Source: a candidate division KSB1 bacterium
Lineage (GTDB): Bacteria; Zhuqueibacterota; Zhuqueibacteria; Residuimicrobiales; Krinioviventaceae
Direction: 5' to 3'
Assembly: GCA_034505495.1 (NCBI GenBank)
Contig: JAPDQV010000022.1
Location: 1-55,720, forward strand
Length of the DNA stretch: 55,720 nucleotides
Shown here: one piece after another, positions 16,872 through 25,050 of the stretch
Layout: each line of letters starts with the position of its first letter
Position numbering within the stretch: position 1 is the first letter of the stretch
Position numbers and translations under genes: made by a program
Notes under the pieces: generated by a model
What the model was told of the DNA's origin: nothing
Seen by the model: only the letters and a program-made list of their open reading frames with translations
The model's database searches: none

Positions 16872-18265
16872 TGAAAAGCATGACTTTTGCCGCCTTGCTG
16901 CACGAGGGATAGGCAGCGACGGCAGTCGCCCGGGCCGCACCACTCTTGCCGCAGCTGGATCATCCCTTGCTGATGTCTGGCGCCGCGCACGCACGCCTTT
17001 TCACATTCCCAGGCGAACAGCTGCTTCTGCATTATGCGGATTAGGTCGTTGGAGGACAAACGAGGATAGCTTTGAAAAACCTGGAGCACCCCATTTTTCA
17101 ATTTGCCGTCGTCGCTTTCTTCGGCATAGGCCAAAAGAGCCGGAAGGACCGTATTGACCACAATATCCCGCGCGCGCTCGCTTCCCACAAGCTGCAAATC
17201 CACTATTCCGCTTTCTTCTTCAAAGGTATATCGTTTTGACCAAAATGCATCGGCATCCATCGTCATCATTGCCTCCAGCTCGCGGATGATTTGGGCTGTT
17301 CCGGCAGACGATTCTGCAAAAGCTTTCACAAAAGCGGCAATAAATCCCTGCTCTCGAAAGCGGCAGGCAAGGGATGCGGCAGCAGCAACTCTTCGAGTAG
17401 GAAAATTAGCAGGGCGTAGGCGAAAGAATTGCCATTCTTCCGGACGCAGCGACGAAAATTTGCCGCGATGGGATAAAGTTCGCCACCACGCTTCCATCTC
17501 GGACACGTAATCATCAGATGCCGCGATTCCGCTTTGTGAAGGCAAAAGACCTGCGGTCCCAAACAAAAGGGCTTGGCTTTTCAGCAGCGCGGTATCCTCA
17601 GGATCGCTCCACGTGTATGCCCACAGCGTTTCGATCGGCATGAACACCGCCAGTTTGCGAAAAGGCACACGATTCTTTGAATAACCAAGCGCCTCCATGA
17701 GAAATTCGTAAAAAACCTGATCCCACGACTGCGCCGCCGGCCGTTCGCGAAATCTGGCGGCTTTGCGCTGCAGCCGCAGGTCCCCTGCCCGCTCCAACAC
17801 GGCTCGGATAACCGTCAACGGTTCTCGACTCAAAGCGCATTCTTGGGTCTGCGGCGGCGCTTCATCTTCTTCCTGTTCCAACTGCTCGGCGCTCTTTTCG
17901 AGATAGTCATCCAAATTAAGCGTCACTGCAGCGGCGCCGTTCTCTTTCACCGCCCTGAAGGCAGGCGGACAATCCATGGTGACGACATGCAGCACCACTT
18001 TGTTATAGCGCGGATCGCGGTGATGACCATGAGCATACCAGTCACCCGCAACGGCATGGACCTCGACATCCCCCCGCACCACCTTGCCGTTAATCCTGAC
18101 GAGGGCGTCGAGAAAATCGGGACCGGCGTCGCGATTGCGGGTCCCTTTTTCCATGATCTCGATTTGATGGCCTTCCGTACTCTGCAGGAGCCGCCCCTGA
18201 AAGGAGCGTTCCAGCCATAAATGGTAAAGAAACCCCTCCCTTGCCGGTTCTTCGACGCAATTCAT
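16868..18265 (-). CDS. DUF2851 family protein
   Basis: The 465-residue protein shows the DUF2851 N-terminal pattern: FLYHLWLE, GTRNRDAGPDFLDA, RGDVEVHAVAGDWYAHGHH and NKVVLHVV. The conserved aspartate, glutamate and histidines resemble a nuclease-like metal site, but the family has no established function. The C-terminus is cysteine-rich (CEKACVRGARHQQG and CGPGDCRRC), which could bind zinc or an iron-sulfur cluster. No signal peptide is seen, so it is probably cytosolic. It starts 26 bases after the CapA-like gene on the same strand, likely in one transcript, and its end overlaps the promoter of rsmI. Confidence 0.85.
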   Translation of the reverse strand: MNCVEEPAREGFLYHLWLERSFQGRLLQSTEGHQIEIMEKGTRNRDAGPDFLDALVRINGKVVRGDVEVHAVAGDWYAHGHHRDPRYNKVVLHVVTMDCPPAFRAVKENGAAAVTLNLDDYLEKSAEQLEQEEDEAPPQTQECALSREPLTVIRAVLERAGDLRLQRKAARFRERPAAQSWDQVFYEFLMEALGYSKNRVPFRKLAVFMPIETLWAYTWSDPEDTALLKSQALLFGTAGLLPSQSGIAASDDYVSEMEAWWRTLSHRGKFSSLRPEEWQFFRLRPANFPTRRVAAAASLACRFREQGFIAAFVKAFAESSAGTAQIIRELEAMMTMDADAFWSKRYTFEEESGIVDLQLVGSERARDIVVNTVLPALLAYAEESDDGKLKNGVLQVFQSYPRLSSNDLIRIMQKQLFAWECEKACVRGARHQQGMIQLRQEWCGPGDCRRCLSLVQQGGKSHAFH

Positions 18266-18291
18266 TATTTCCCCCTTGAAATTTGAAGCGA

Positions 18292-19437
18292 TTATTGCAA
18301 TATCGGGTTGCGCATCGGCAAAATTGTCCCCTCGTCGTCGATGATCTTTTTACCGTTGTTCAACGGCAAAGACAGTGTTTGCAGTTCGGCGATGAGTTTT
18401 TGTCGATCGCTGCCGGTCAGCGGTCGCGGCTGAAACTGTACGACCGCGTTGTACACATGCAGCGGCACGATCTGCGCCTCGACCCAACCCTCTTTTGTAA
18501 AGAAGAGACGCAAAATGGCGGCCGTATGCGCATTTTCACTTAGCGATCCAAAAATGTAATTGCCGAGACTGTAGGCGATCAGCTTGTCTTTATAAATTTC
18601 GAACCCCTGCAGCACATGGGGATGATGTCCGATGATCACATCGACGCCGGCATCGATCAAACGATGTGCGCGTTCAATCTGCAGGGAATTGGCTTCTTTG
18701 CTTTTTTCGACACCCCAATGGATGTTGACGATGACAACATCCGCCTGCTGACGAGCGAGGCGAATCATCTCTTCGATCCGCGGCTCGGCATAGTTGCAGG
18801 TGCCGCAGCGCGTCGGCGTCGCCCAAAACTCATGCGGATAGCAAGTGGTAAGTCCGATGAAAGCGAGGCGGAGTCCACGGATTTCAATTATCACCGGAGC
18901 ACAGGCTTGGTCGAGATTTTGCCCGCCGCCGCAGTAACGAATGCCCGCCCGATCGAGCGTGGCGATTGTCGACATCAACCCGTCACAGCCGTAATCCATA
19001 ATGTGATTGTTGGCCAACGTTACCACGTCGATTCCCGCGTTGACCATGCCTTCCACCATAAAAGTCGGCACTTTAAAAGTGTACTGCTTTTCAACAAAAA
19101 GACGGCCGCTATCGGCAAAAGGAGCTTCGAGGTTTACGACGGCGACATCCGCTGCGCTCAGCCACTGCCGCGTGTATTCGAACGGCGCATCCACCCCTTC
19201 TTTTTTGACCTTATCGACGATCCACGAGCCGAGCATCAAATCGCCGGCCGCGGCTACTTCGACGCGACCGGTATCCGCGATGTAGAAAGGAGCCGAATCG
19301 CGATAATAGACGCCGAGAGAATCGTTTGTCGAGACATTCGTTTTGTTTTCATCGGAGGCTTTAGAGCAAGCGATAAGGGCGATTGCCGCCGAAAGGACAA
19401 ATCCAAAGGCAATCGCCCGAAGATTGTGCGGAATCAT
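18292..19437 (-). CDS. CapA-family lipoprotein (PgsA/CapA metallophosphatase-like)
   Basis: The 381-residue protein has a lipoprotein signal with lipobox LIAC and C24 as the predicted lipidated residue. The CapA domain (about 60-330) carries AAAGDLMLG, VVNLEAP, LANNHIMDYG, NIHWGVE and GHHPHVLQG, the metal-site motifs of this calcineurin-like family. Relatives take part in poly-gamma-glutamate synthesis or capsule retention, but no capsule genes are adjacent, so the substrate is unknown. It lies seven bases after the coiled-coil gene, so translation from a shared transcript is likely. Confidence 0.88.
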   Translation of the reverse strand: MIPHNLRAIAFGFVLSAAIALIACSKASDENKTNVSTNDSLGVYYRDSAPFYIADTGRVEVAAAGDLMLGSWIVDKVKKEGVDAPFEYTRQWLSAADVAVVNLEAPFADSGRLFVEKQYTFKVPTFMVEGMVNAGIDVVTLANNHIMDYGCDGLMSTIATLDRAGIRYCGGGQNLDQACAPVIIEIRGLRLAFIGLTTCYPHEFWATPTRCGTCNYAEPRIEEMIRLARQQADVVIVNIHWGVEKSKEANSLQIERAHRLIDAGVDVIIGHHPHVLQGFEIYKDKLIAYSLGNYIFGSLSENAHTAAILRLFFTKEGWVEAQIVPLHVYNAVVQFQPRPLTGSDRQKLIAELQTLSLPLNNGKKIIDDEGTILPMRNPILQ

Positions 19438-19444
19438 ACAGCTC

Positions 19445-19828
19445 CTATTCCTTCGGCAACTCCGGATTCTCGTCTGCAGCTGTTTGAGCTTCGGCGGCAG
19501 CCTGCCGTTTGGCTTCCTGGCGCTCGCGCCGTTCTTTTTCCTTCTCCGCTTTAACCTTTTCGATTTCCGCCTCTTTATCCTGCAGCTGCTTTTCCAGAGA
19601 TTTCACCGTCTCGACGATCTTTTTGCATTCTTCATCCTTGCGGATGTCGGGAGTCTGTTCGGCGGTCATCAATTCATAGACGCGGCCGCCCAATTCGACA
19701 AACTGCCGCTCGATATTGCGCTTGATGCCGAAAATATCGACCTTGAGCTTGCCGATTCGACTGTACTCTTCAGTTTTGTCGATAACCAACTCGAGACCCT
19801 CACGAATGCTGTCCAATAATGCCGACAT
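19445..19828 (-). CDS. Small coiled-coil protein of unknown function
   Basis: I do not recognise a named family. The 127 residues are predicted almost entirely helical: an N-terminal half with a regular IGKLKVDIFGIKRNIE / FVELGGRVYEL heptad pattern, and a C-terminal half from about residue 68 very rich in K, E, R and A ending in an Ala/Glu-rich tail. There is no signal peptide or membrane segment. The start has a strong AAGGAGG six bases upstream. It precedes the CapA-like lipoprotein by seven bases. The N-terminal pattern resembles small proteins often found fused to or beside zinc-ribbon proteins, but this is weak. Confidence 0.75.
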   Translation of the reverse strand: MSALLDSIREGLELVIDKTEEYSRIGKLKVDIFGIKRNIERQFVELGGRVYELMTAEQTPDIRKDEECKKIVETVKSLEKQLQDKEAEIEKVKAEKEKERRERQEAKRQAAAEAQTAADENPELPKE

Positions 19829-19858
19829 ACCTGCCTCCTTTTCACCTCAATGTTCATT

Positions 19859-19873
19859 GCCCGAAAAGCGGGC
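19859..19873. other. Short hairpin between the S8 protease and coiled-coil genes
   Basis: GCCCG and CGGGC pair around a five-base loop, 23 bases after the S8 stop codon. There is no T tract on the minus strand, so it is at most a weak terminator or a leader structure of the coiled-coil gene. Confidence 0.3.
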
Positions 19874-19896
19874 TTTAATTCGATGGTGGATTATTA

Positions 19897-22134
19897 TTAA
19901 TTGACGCCGCAAAATACGAGTTTTTGTACAACACTCCAACGATTGATTTTCAGGCGCACAAAATAAATACCGCCGGCCACAGCGCGGCCGCCGTCGTCCA
20001 GACCGTCCCAATAGACTGTCTGCCGTCCGGCGGGAGAAGCGCCGCGCACCAGTTTTCTCACTCGACGGCCCAAGGCATCGTAAACGTCCAATTCGACTGC
20101 TGCTTGGCCGGAACTCACCGGCACTTGGAACGAAACCGCGGTTCGATTGAGAAACGGGTTCGGCTGCGGCGGCAGCAGAGCAAGCAAAGAGCCTTCTTCA
20201 TCAGGAGGTTCGGCGGCCAGAGCTTCCAATACATCCAGCTTGCCCCAACCCCAACGGATGTTGGGCGTCGCCCCGACAAAAGCGTCTACTCGAGCCGTTC
20301 CGGTCATCATCTCTTTGATTTGCTGGGCCGTTAAAGTTGCATCCTGCTGCAGCAACAAAGCCGCAGCGCCGGCCACATGCGGCGCAGCCATGCTCGTACC
20401 GCTGCTGAGCGCATGCTTGCCGTCTTTGTTGACATAGGCATTCGGATAGCGTGTACTGCCGGAATTAAAGATGCTGTACCGTCCATTCGGCGGTGCATCC
20501 ACAGAATAGGCGCCGACGATGATTTGCCCCGGCGCAGCAATGTCCGGTTTGACATAACCGCCTTTGCGTACCGGCCCGGGACTGGAAAAAGACGAAAGCT
20601 GTCCTTCGCGTACGGTATTGTCGACATCATAGGTGAGACTGTTTCCGTCCAGATCGATCCATGAACGCTTGGTGACGAACGAAGCGACGGTGATGGCGCT
20701 GCGCGAAGTCCCCGGGATGGTCAACTTCCCTTCGGCAAAATCGCCGGTTTCAAAGGACACTTCCATGGTGGCGTTTACCAGCCACAAGTCGATCGTGCCG
20801 CCGGAACCGGTAAAGACAAATTTCCAGAGCCCGTCGGCAGGCGGCGATACGGCTGTTCCGTCGTAGATTTGGATATAGAACTCGCGATCGCCGTTCAGCG
20901 GGTTGGCGCCGGCACGATAGTTCTCTCCATCCTCGTAAAAACCGTTCCAAATGTAAACTGTGCCTTCTGTGGTTTTCTTTTCCAGGACGTTTCCAGGCAG
21001 AACCGGGCCGTACTCTCTTCCGCTCGGCGAGACGACCGTGACGCCGATTTTCTGGGAACCATCGTACCAGCCGTCGAGAGCAATGATATCATTTTCGGCG
21101 CCGTTTTCTGCTCGATAATTCTCGACGCGCAGGCTGATAGTCTGCGGTTCAGAGCTGCTGCGCAGAACGGCTCTTGCATGAACCGAATTGTTGCCGTCAT
21201 TGCCGGCGACGGTCACAACCACCTTGCCGCGCCCGACCAGGTTGTCGATAAACCGCTCTACGGGCGAGGTGCCGTCGTGGGCACCGCTGTGACCGCCCAA
21301 ACTGAGATTGGCGACGTAGGGTTTACCCAAAACCTGAGCCACGCTGTCGATAAAAGTTAGACCAATGATTTGATCAGTGGGGCGGAATTCTCGGCCGGCC
21401 TCGTCGCGCGTAGCCTTGACGATCACCAGATCGGCCTCGGGAGCCACGCCCGCGTACTCGCCCAAACCTTCACCGACTGCCCCGTCGGCTGCGGCGATCG
21501 CCGCGACGTGCGTGCCGTGGCCGCTGACATCGCGCATGGCAATGGTTCGTCGCCCCTCCAGCGCTTCATTGATCTGCCGTTCATCATAGGCTTCACCGCC
21601 GTAAACGGCACCGCTGCGGCTTAGATCGAGCATCGCCTTGATGCGCGTCGTGCCGTCCGGTTTGCGAAAATCATAGTGCGTCCAGTCGATGCCGGAATCT
21701 ATGATGCCGACTATGACTCCGCGCCCGGTTACACCGCGTTGGTTGCGCGCCTTTACCGCATTGACGGCCACCGTGCTCTTGTCCAGCGCAGCCCGGTCAG
21801 GGTGAGGTGCCTCCACATAGACGACATTCGGCAACTCGGCGACGCGCTGCAAGGCGCTCAGCGGCAGATCCGCAACAGCCATGTCGCCACGGCGGCAAAT
21901 AAACTTTACTCCCTCTTTCCGCAATAGTTCTTCGCCTCCGCGAAAAGTCAACACGACGCGAACCTGTTCTTCTCCGGCACTTTTGGCAAGAATATCGCTG
22001 TAAGCACTGCCGACTTCCGGAGTTGCCGCCAAACGCGTCAAGCGGGGATCCATTTTACCGACAGCGCCGACAACAAGCACGGGCAGAAACACCGCCAGAA
22101 AAATCCGAAAGGAATAGGGCACAAAGAACCTCAT
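19897..22134 (-). CDS. Secreted subtilisin-like serine protease (S8) with FlgD-like sorting domain
   Basis: The 745-residue protein has an N-terminal signal segment, an inhibitor I9-like propeptide (about 40-110) and an S8 domain with triad D146 (GIIDSGID), H206 (SGHGTHV) and S581 (SSGTSMAAPH). The oxyanion asparagine is N312 in VAGND. A beta-rich insertion of about 150 residues (330-480) sits between N312 and the catalytic serine, as in large secreted subtilases. The C-terminal domain carries PQPNPF and the phrase VYDALGRRVRKL, then ends in KLVFCGVN, lacking the terminal basic residue seen in its neighbours. Its ATG overlaps the stop of the upstream papain-like gene as TAATG, so it is translationally coupled in a three-protease operon. 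Confidence 0.93.
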   Translation of the reverse strand: MRFFVPYSFRIFLAVFLPVLVVGAVGKMDPRLTRLAATPEVGSAYSDILAKSAGEEQVRVVLTFRGGEELLRKEGVKFICRRGDMAVADLPLSALQRVAELPNVVYVEAPHPDRAALDKSTVAVNAVKARNQRGVTGRGVIVGIIDSGIDWTHYDFRKPDGTTRIKAMLDLSRSGAVYGGEAYDERQINEALEGRRTIAMRDVSGHGTHVAAIAAADGAVGEGLGEYAGVAPEADLVIVKATRDEAGREFRPTDQIIGLTFIDSVAQVLGKPYVANLSLGGHSGAHDGTSPVERFIDNLVGRGKVVVTVAGNDGNNSVHARAVLRSSSEPQTISLRVENYRAENGAENDIIALDGWYDGSQKIGVTVVSPSGREYGPVLPGNVLEKKTTEGTVYIWNGFYEDGENYRAGANPLNGDREFYIQIYDGTAVSPPADGLWKFVFTGSGGTIDLWLVNATMEVSFETGDFAEGKLTIPGTSRSAITVASFVTKRSWIDLDGNSLTYDVDNTVREGQLSSFSSPGPVRKGGYVKPDIAAPGQIIVGAYSVDAPPNGRYSIFNSGSTRYPNAYVNKDGKHALSSGTSMAAPHVAGAAALLLQQDATLTAQQIKEMMTGTARVDAFVGATPNIRWGWGKLDVLEALAAEPPDEEGSLLALLPPQPNPFLNRTAVSFQVPVSSGQAAVELDVYDALGRRVRKLVRGASPAGRQTVYWDGLDDGGRAVAGGIYFVRLKINRWSVVQKLVFCGVN

Positions 22135-25043
22135 TATTTGATTATTGCCAGCTTTTTATACGCCGAATTTCTATCGCCGTTCACTGTAGAAACGTCCATC
22201 CTGAGGAAGTAAATTCCCGAAGGCAAATCTGGGCGCCAGGAGAGGCTGTGCTCACCGGCACCATGGTATTGCCGCAGCAACGCTGCAACACGCTTCCCGT
22301 CGATAGAATAGACCGAAAGCTCCACCAAGGCGTCATCCGGCAGGAAAAAGTGGATGCGCGTGAACGCATTAAAAGGATTGGGATAATTGCCAAGCAACAG
22401 ATGCCGAACAGGTTGGGCCGGACGGTCATCTGCTGCGGTCACGAATTGCTTTACCTTTCCATAAAAACAGACGTCATCGATGAAAACGCCCGCAGATTCT
22501 TCCTGTTCGTTGGAGACAAAGCGGAAACGAATCCACAAGCGGCTGCGGAACAGCGGTAGAAAAGGGGTAAGCTCCACTCGATGCTGTTCATAGTTCAAGT
22601 TTTGATTCGAGAACTGGTAGACGGGTTGCCAGGTCAGTGAATCGGCGCTGATCTCCAGAACACAATAGTCCTTATCGAGTTGCATATGGCAATTGGCCCA
22701 AAACGAGATCCAGGCCGATTCGAGCCGCTCGGCTGCAAAGCTGCGCCGCAGGGTCATGACGGCGTTCATGTTCGCTCGATAAGGAAGGAGGCCGCCGTTG
22801 CAGTGAGCAGCGTATTTACCCGAATGCCCGCCGTAACGGTTGGTCACACCCCAGCCGCCGGTAAACAGCCATTCGCCTTCGCCGGACTCGAAATCATCGA
22901 CCAGGGCAGTGGGGAAAATCATGGTCGATGCGGAATCATTACTTGGTCGATTATCGCCGACTGCCGATTGAAGCTGAAATTTTGCCTTCAGCTCAGTTGT
23001 GTCGGGCACGACAAAACGGGAAAAGTCGATCCGCACATGCCGGCCGGATTCAAGATCGGTTATCGTTCTCGAGACGGCGGCGTGAGTCAATAGGCCGTCA
23101 CTGATCGTGCAGGTTACGCTAATGTTGGGAAATAACTGGGTGCCGAGATTTTTCACCAGTGCCGAGAGAGGGAGCAGATCGCCGACAAAAAGTTTTTCGA
23201 CGCGCTGCACACGCGCATACACAGCCAGATCGAACGGCGGTTTGTTCACGTGCAGAGCGACCGGAAGAGCTAAACTATCCGCGGTTCTGTCGTTGGATTC
23301 AATCAGCACTTTCGCAAGATAATCGCCCGGATCGATATCTTGAGCGGAAACGACAAGTCTCACGGGCTCTTTCGACTGCGGCGGAATGGTGCTGAGCGAA
23401 GGAGATGTCTTGAGCCACGCGGCCGGCATAGAGCCGTAACCGCTGCGGTGCAGGTTTTCAGCATTTTCCCCCTCATCGGAAAAAAGGATTTTACCTCCGT
23501 CGGAAACGGAAATGCAATCGATAAAAAAGCCGGTGACCGTCGGATCATCGAGGGTAGAAAATCCCATATCGCTGGCAAAGGCGAAACGGATGACGGTCTG
23601 CGATGAACGATAAGGACTTAGATCGAATGCGGCGGGTTGCCAGCCGTTGCTTTTACCGGCCCAGCCGGGAATATTGGGGCCCATGTTCCAGCCTTGCTCT
23701 TTTTCTCCGAAAGCCCAAAGGCTGCTGCAGGAATAAGGCGGGAAAAGCGGTCGTATGATCTGAAACGATTGACCGCCGTCGGTCGAGATCCAGACGTTGG
23801 CGCCGTCCCAGCCGTCCCAAGGCGGGTCTGTTCCCTCAGGCGGCTCGATCGACCAGAAAGCGACGAATTTCAGCATTGGATTTGTGGTTGTGGTCAAATC
23901 GAGAGGCGGCGTATCCAAATACTGCAGCCAATGATTGGCATACCCGCCGAGCGCCGGGCTGCCGCACCACCAGGAAAAATCGTCGTATGCATTAAAGGCG
24001 GAAACATGAAAAACCTGCGGCGTCTCCTCGCAAAAAAGTGCATAGTCGAGCGGTACGGAACCGCGATTCTCCAAGTGAAACTCCGCCTGGATTTCCTCGC
24101 CGGCGGTCAGCTCAAATGACAAGGAATCGGGTACAAACGCAACGGCGCTTTCGGTTACGGCATCATATACGAACGGAGCAAAAGATCCAAGACCGGAATC
24201 GCCCCAAAGGATGCGAAAATAGCCGTTCTCTCCCCAGTCGGCGCCCCAGCTGTTTTTGCAAATCCAGCATTTCCCTTCATCATCCCAGCCGACGATCAAC
24301 ACGCCGTGACCGCCCACTGCTTTGCCCCACACGTGCCGGTAAACGCCCCCGCCGTAGAACTGGAAATCCTCAAAGACGGTATAGGAAACCGACACCGGAT
24401 GTCGAAAGACGGCTTGTTTGAGGTTGTCGATCAAAATTTCGTTGAGGGTGACATAGCCCCAATCGGGTATGGTAATCATGCGGCGATCGGATTCAGGGCA
24501 GGCGTTGCTGCACGGAATGTCGTCGCGAGCGCGGTAGGGCATGCAGGACTCGAAAGGCACGCCGAAATCGCGGACAAAGGAAAGCGCTCCTTCGATGCTG
24601 CCGCCTCTGCAGGTTCCGACGCCGGCGCAGGAAAGTACAAACTGTTCGGACAAATCGATTCCCGAGTCCGGTGTGCCGTTAAAGATTTGGTACCAAGCCT
24701 CGACCTGGGCAAGAGCGGAAAAATTCCAACAGCTGCCGCAGCCGCCTTGATTTCGCACGGGCGTCACCCAATTGCCGTTGTTGTTCCTCCAGTCGAATCG
24801 GCTGGGCAGAGAGGAAATCGGCTTGAGGCGGATCAAGCGGGACGCTGCATCAGCCGGAGGTTCAGACAGAGTGCCGCAAAGTTCTGCAAATTCATGCGCC
24901 GAGAGAGAGGCCACCCAGCTTCGGCCGGTGTACCATGCAGCACCTGCGTCGCGAATAGCCTGTTGGACCGCCTCGATTCGATTTTCTCCATAGAGTAAAC
25001 CCGCTGAGAGCGCTATGAAAAGCACAGCTTTATGTATATTCAT
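22134..25043 (-). CDS. Secreted papain-like cysteine protease (C1A) with sorting domain, paralog 1
   Basis: I chose the ATG at 25043 (969 residues), with GAGGAAAG just upstream, giving signal MNIHKAVLFIALSAGLLYG; the longer frame runs into the upstream gene. A short pro-region (about 20-75) precedes the C1A domain: Q99 and C105 (NQGGCGSCW), H246 (GGHGVLIVGW) and N264 (KNSWGADWG). Paired extra cysteines (for example C140, C145, C178, C182) suggest disulfides. Beyond residue 340 come Ig-like and CARDB-like segments, a MAM/jelly-roll-like domain near 770-900, and a FlgD-like domain with NYPNPFN and tail KKLAIIK. It lies seven bases after paralog 2 and its stop overlaps the S8 start. Confidence 0.93.
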   Translation of the reverse strand: MNIHKAVLFIALSAGLLYGENRIEAVQQAIRDAGAAWYTGRSWVASLSAHEFAELCGTLSEPPADAASRLIRLKPISSLPSRFDWRNNNGNWVTPVRNQGGCGSCWNFSALAQVEAWYQIFNGTPDSGIDLSEQFVLSCAGVGTCRGGSIEGALSFVRDFGVPFESCMPYRARDDIPCSNACPESDRRMITIPDWGYVTLNEILIDNLKQAVFRHPVSVSYTVFEDFQFYGGGVYRHVWGKAVGGHGVLIVGWDDEGKCWICKNSWGADWGENGYFRILWGDSGLGSFAPFVYDAVTESAVAFVPDSLSFELTAGEEIQAEFHLENRGSVPLDYALFCEETPQVFHVSAFNAYDDFSWWCGSPALGGYANHWLQYLDTPPLDLTTTTNPMLKFVAFWSIEPPEGTDPPWDGWDGANVWISTDGGQSFQIIRPLFPPYSCSSLWAFGEKEQGWNMGPNIPGWAGKSNGWQPAAFDLSPYRSSQTVIRFAFASDMGFSTLDDPTVTGFFIDCISVSDGGKILFSDEGENAENLHRSGYGSMPAAWLKTSPSLSTIPPQSKEPVRLVVSAQDIDPGDYLAKVLIESNDRTADSLALPVALHVNKPPFDLAVYARVQRVEKLFVGDLLPLSALVKNLGTQLFPNISVTCTISDGLLTHAAVSRTITDLESGRHVRIDFSRFVVPDTTELKAKFQLQSAVGDNRPSNDSASTMIFPTALVDDFESGEGEWLFTGGWGVTNRYGGHSGKYAAHCNGGLLPYRANMNAVMTLRRSFAAERLESAWISFWANCHMQLDKDYCVLEISADSLTWQPVYQFSNQNLNYEQHRVELTPFLPLFRSRLWIRFRFVSNEQEESAGVFIDDVCFYGKVKQFVTAADDRPAQPVRHLLLGNYPNPFNAFTRIHFFLPDDALVELSVYSIDGKRVAALLRQYHGAGEHSLSWRPDLPSGIYFLRMDVSTVNGDRNSAYKKLAIIK

Positions 25044-25050
25044 ACTTTCC

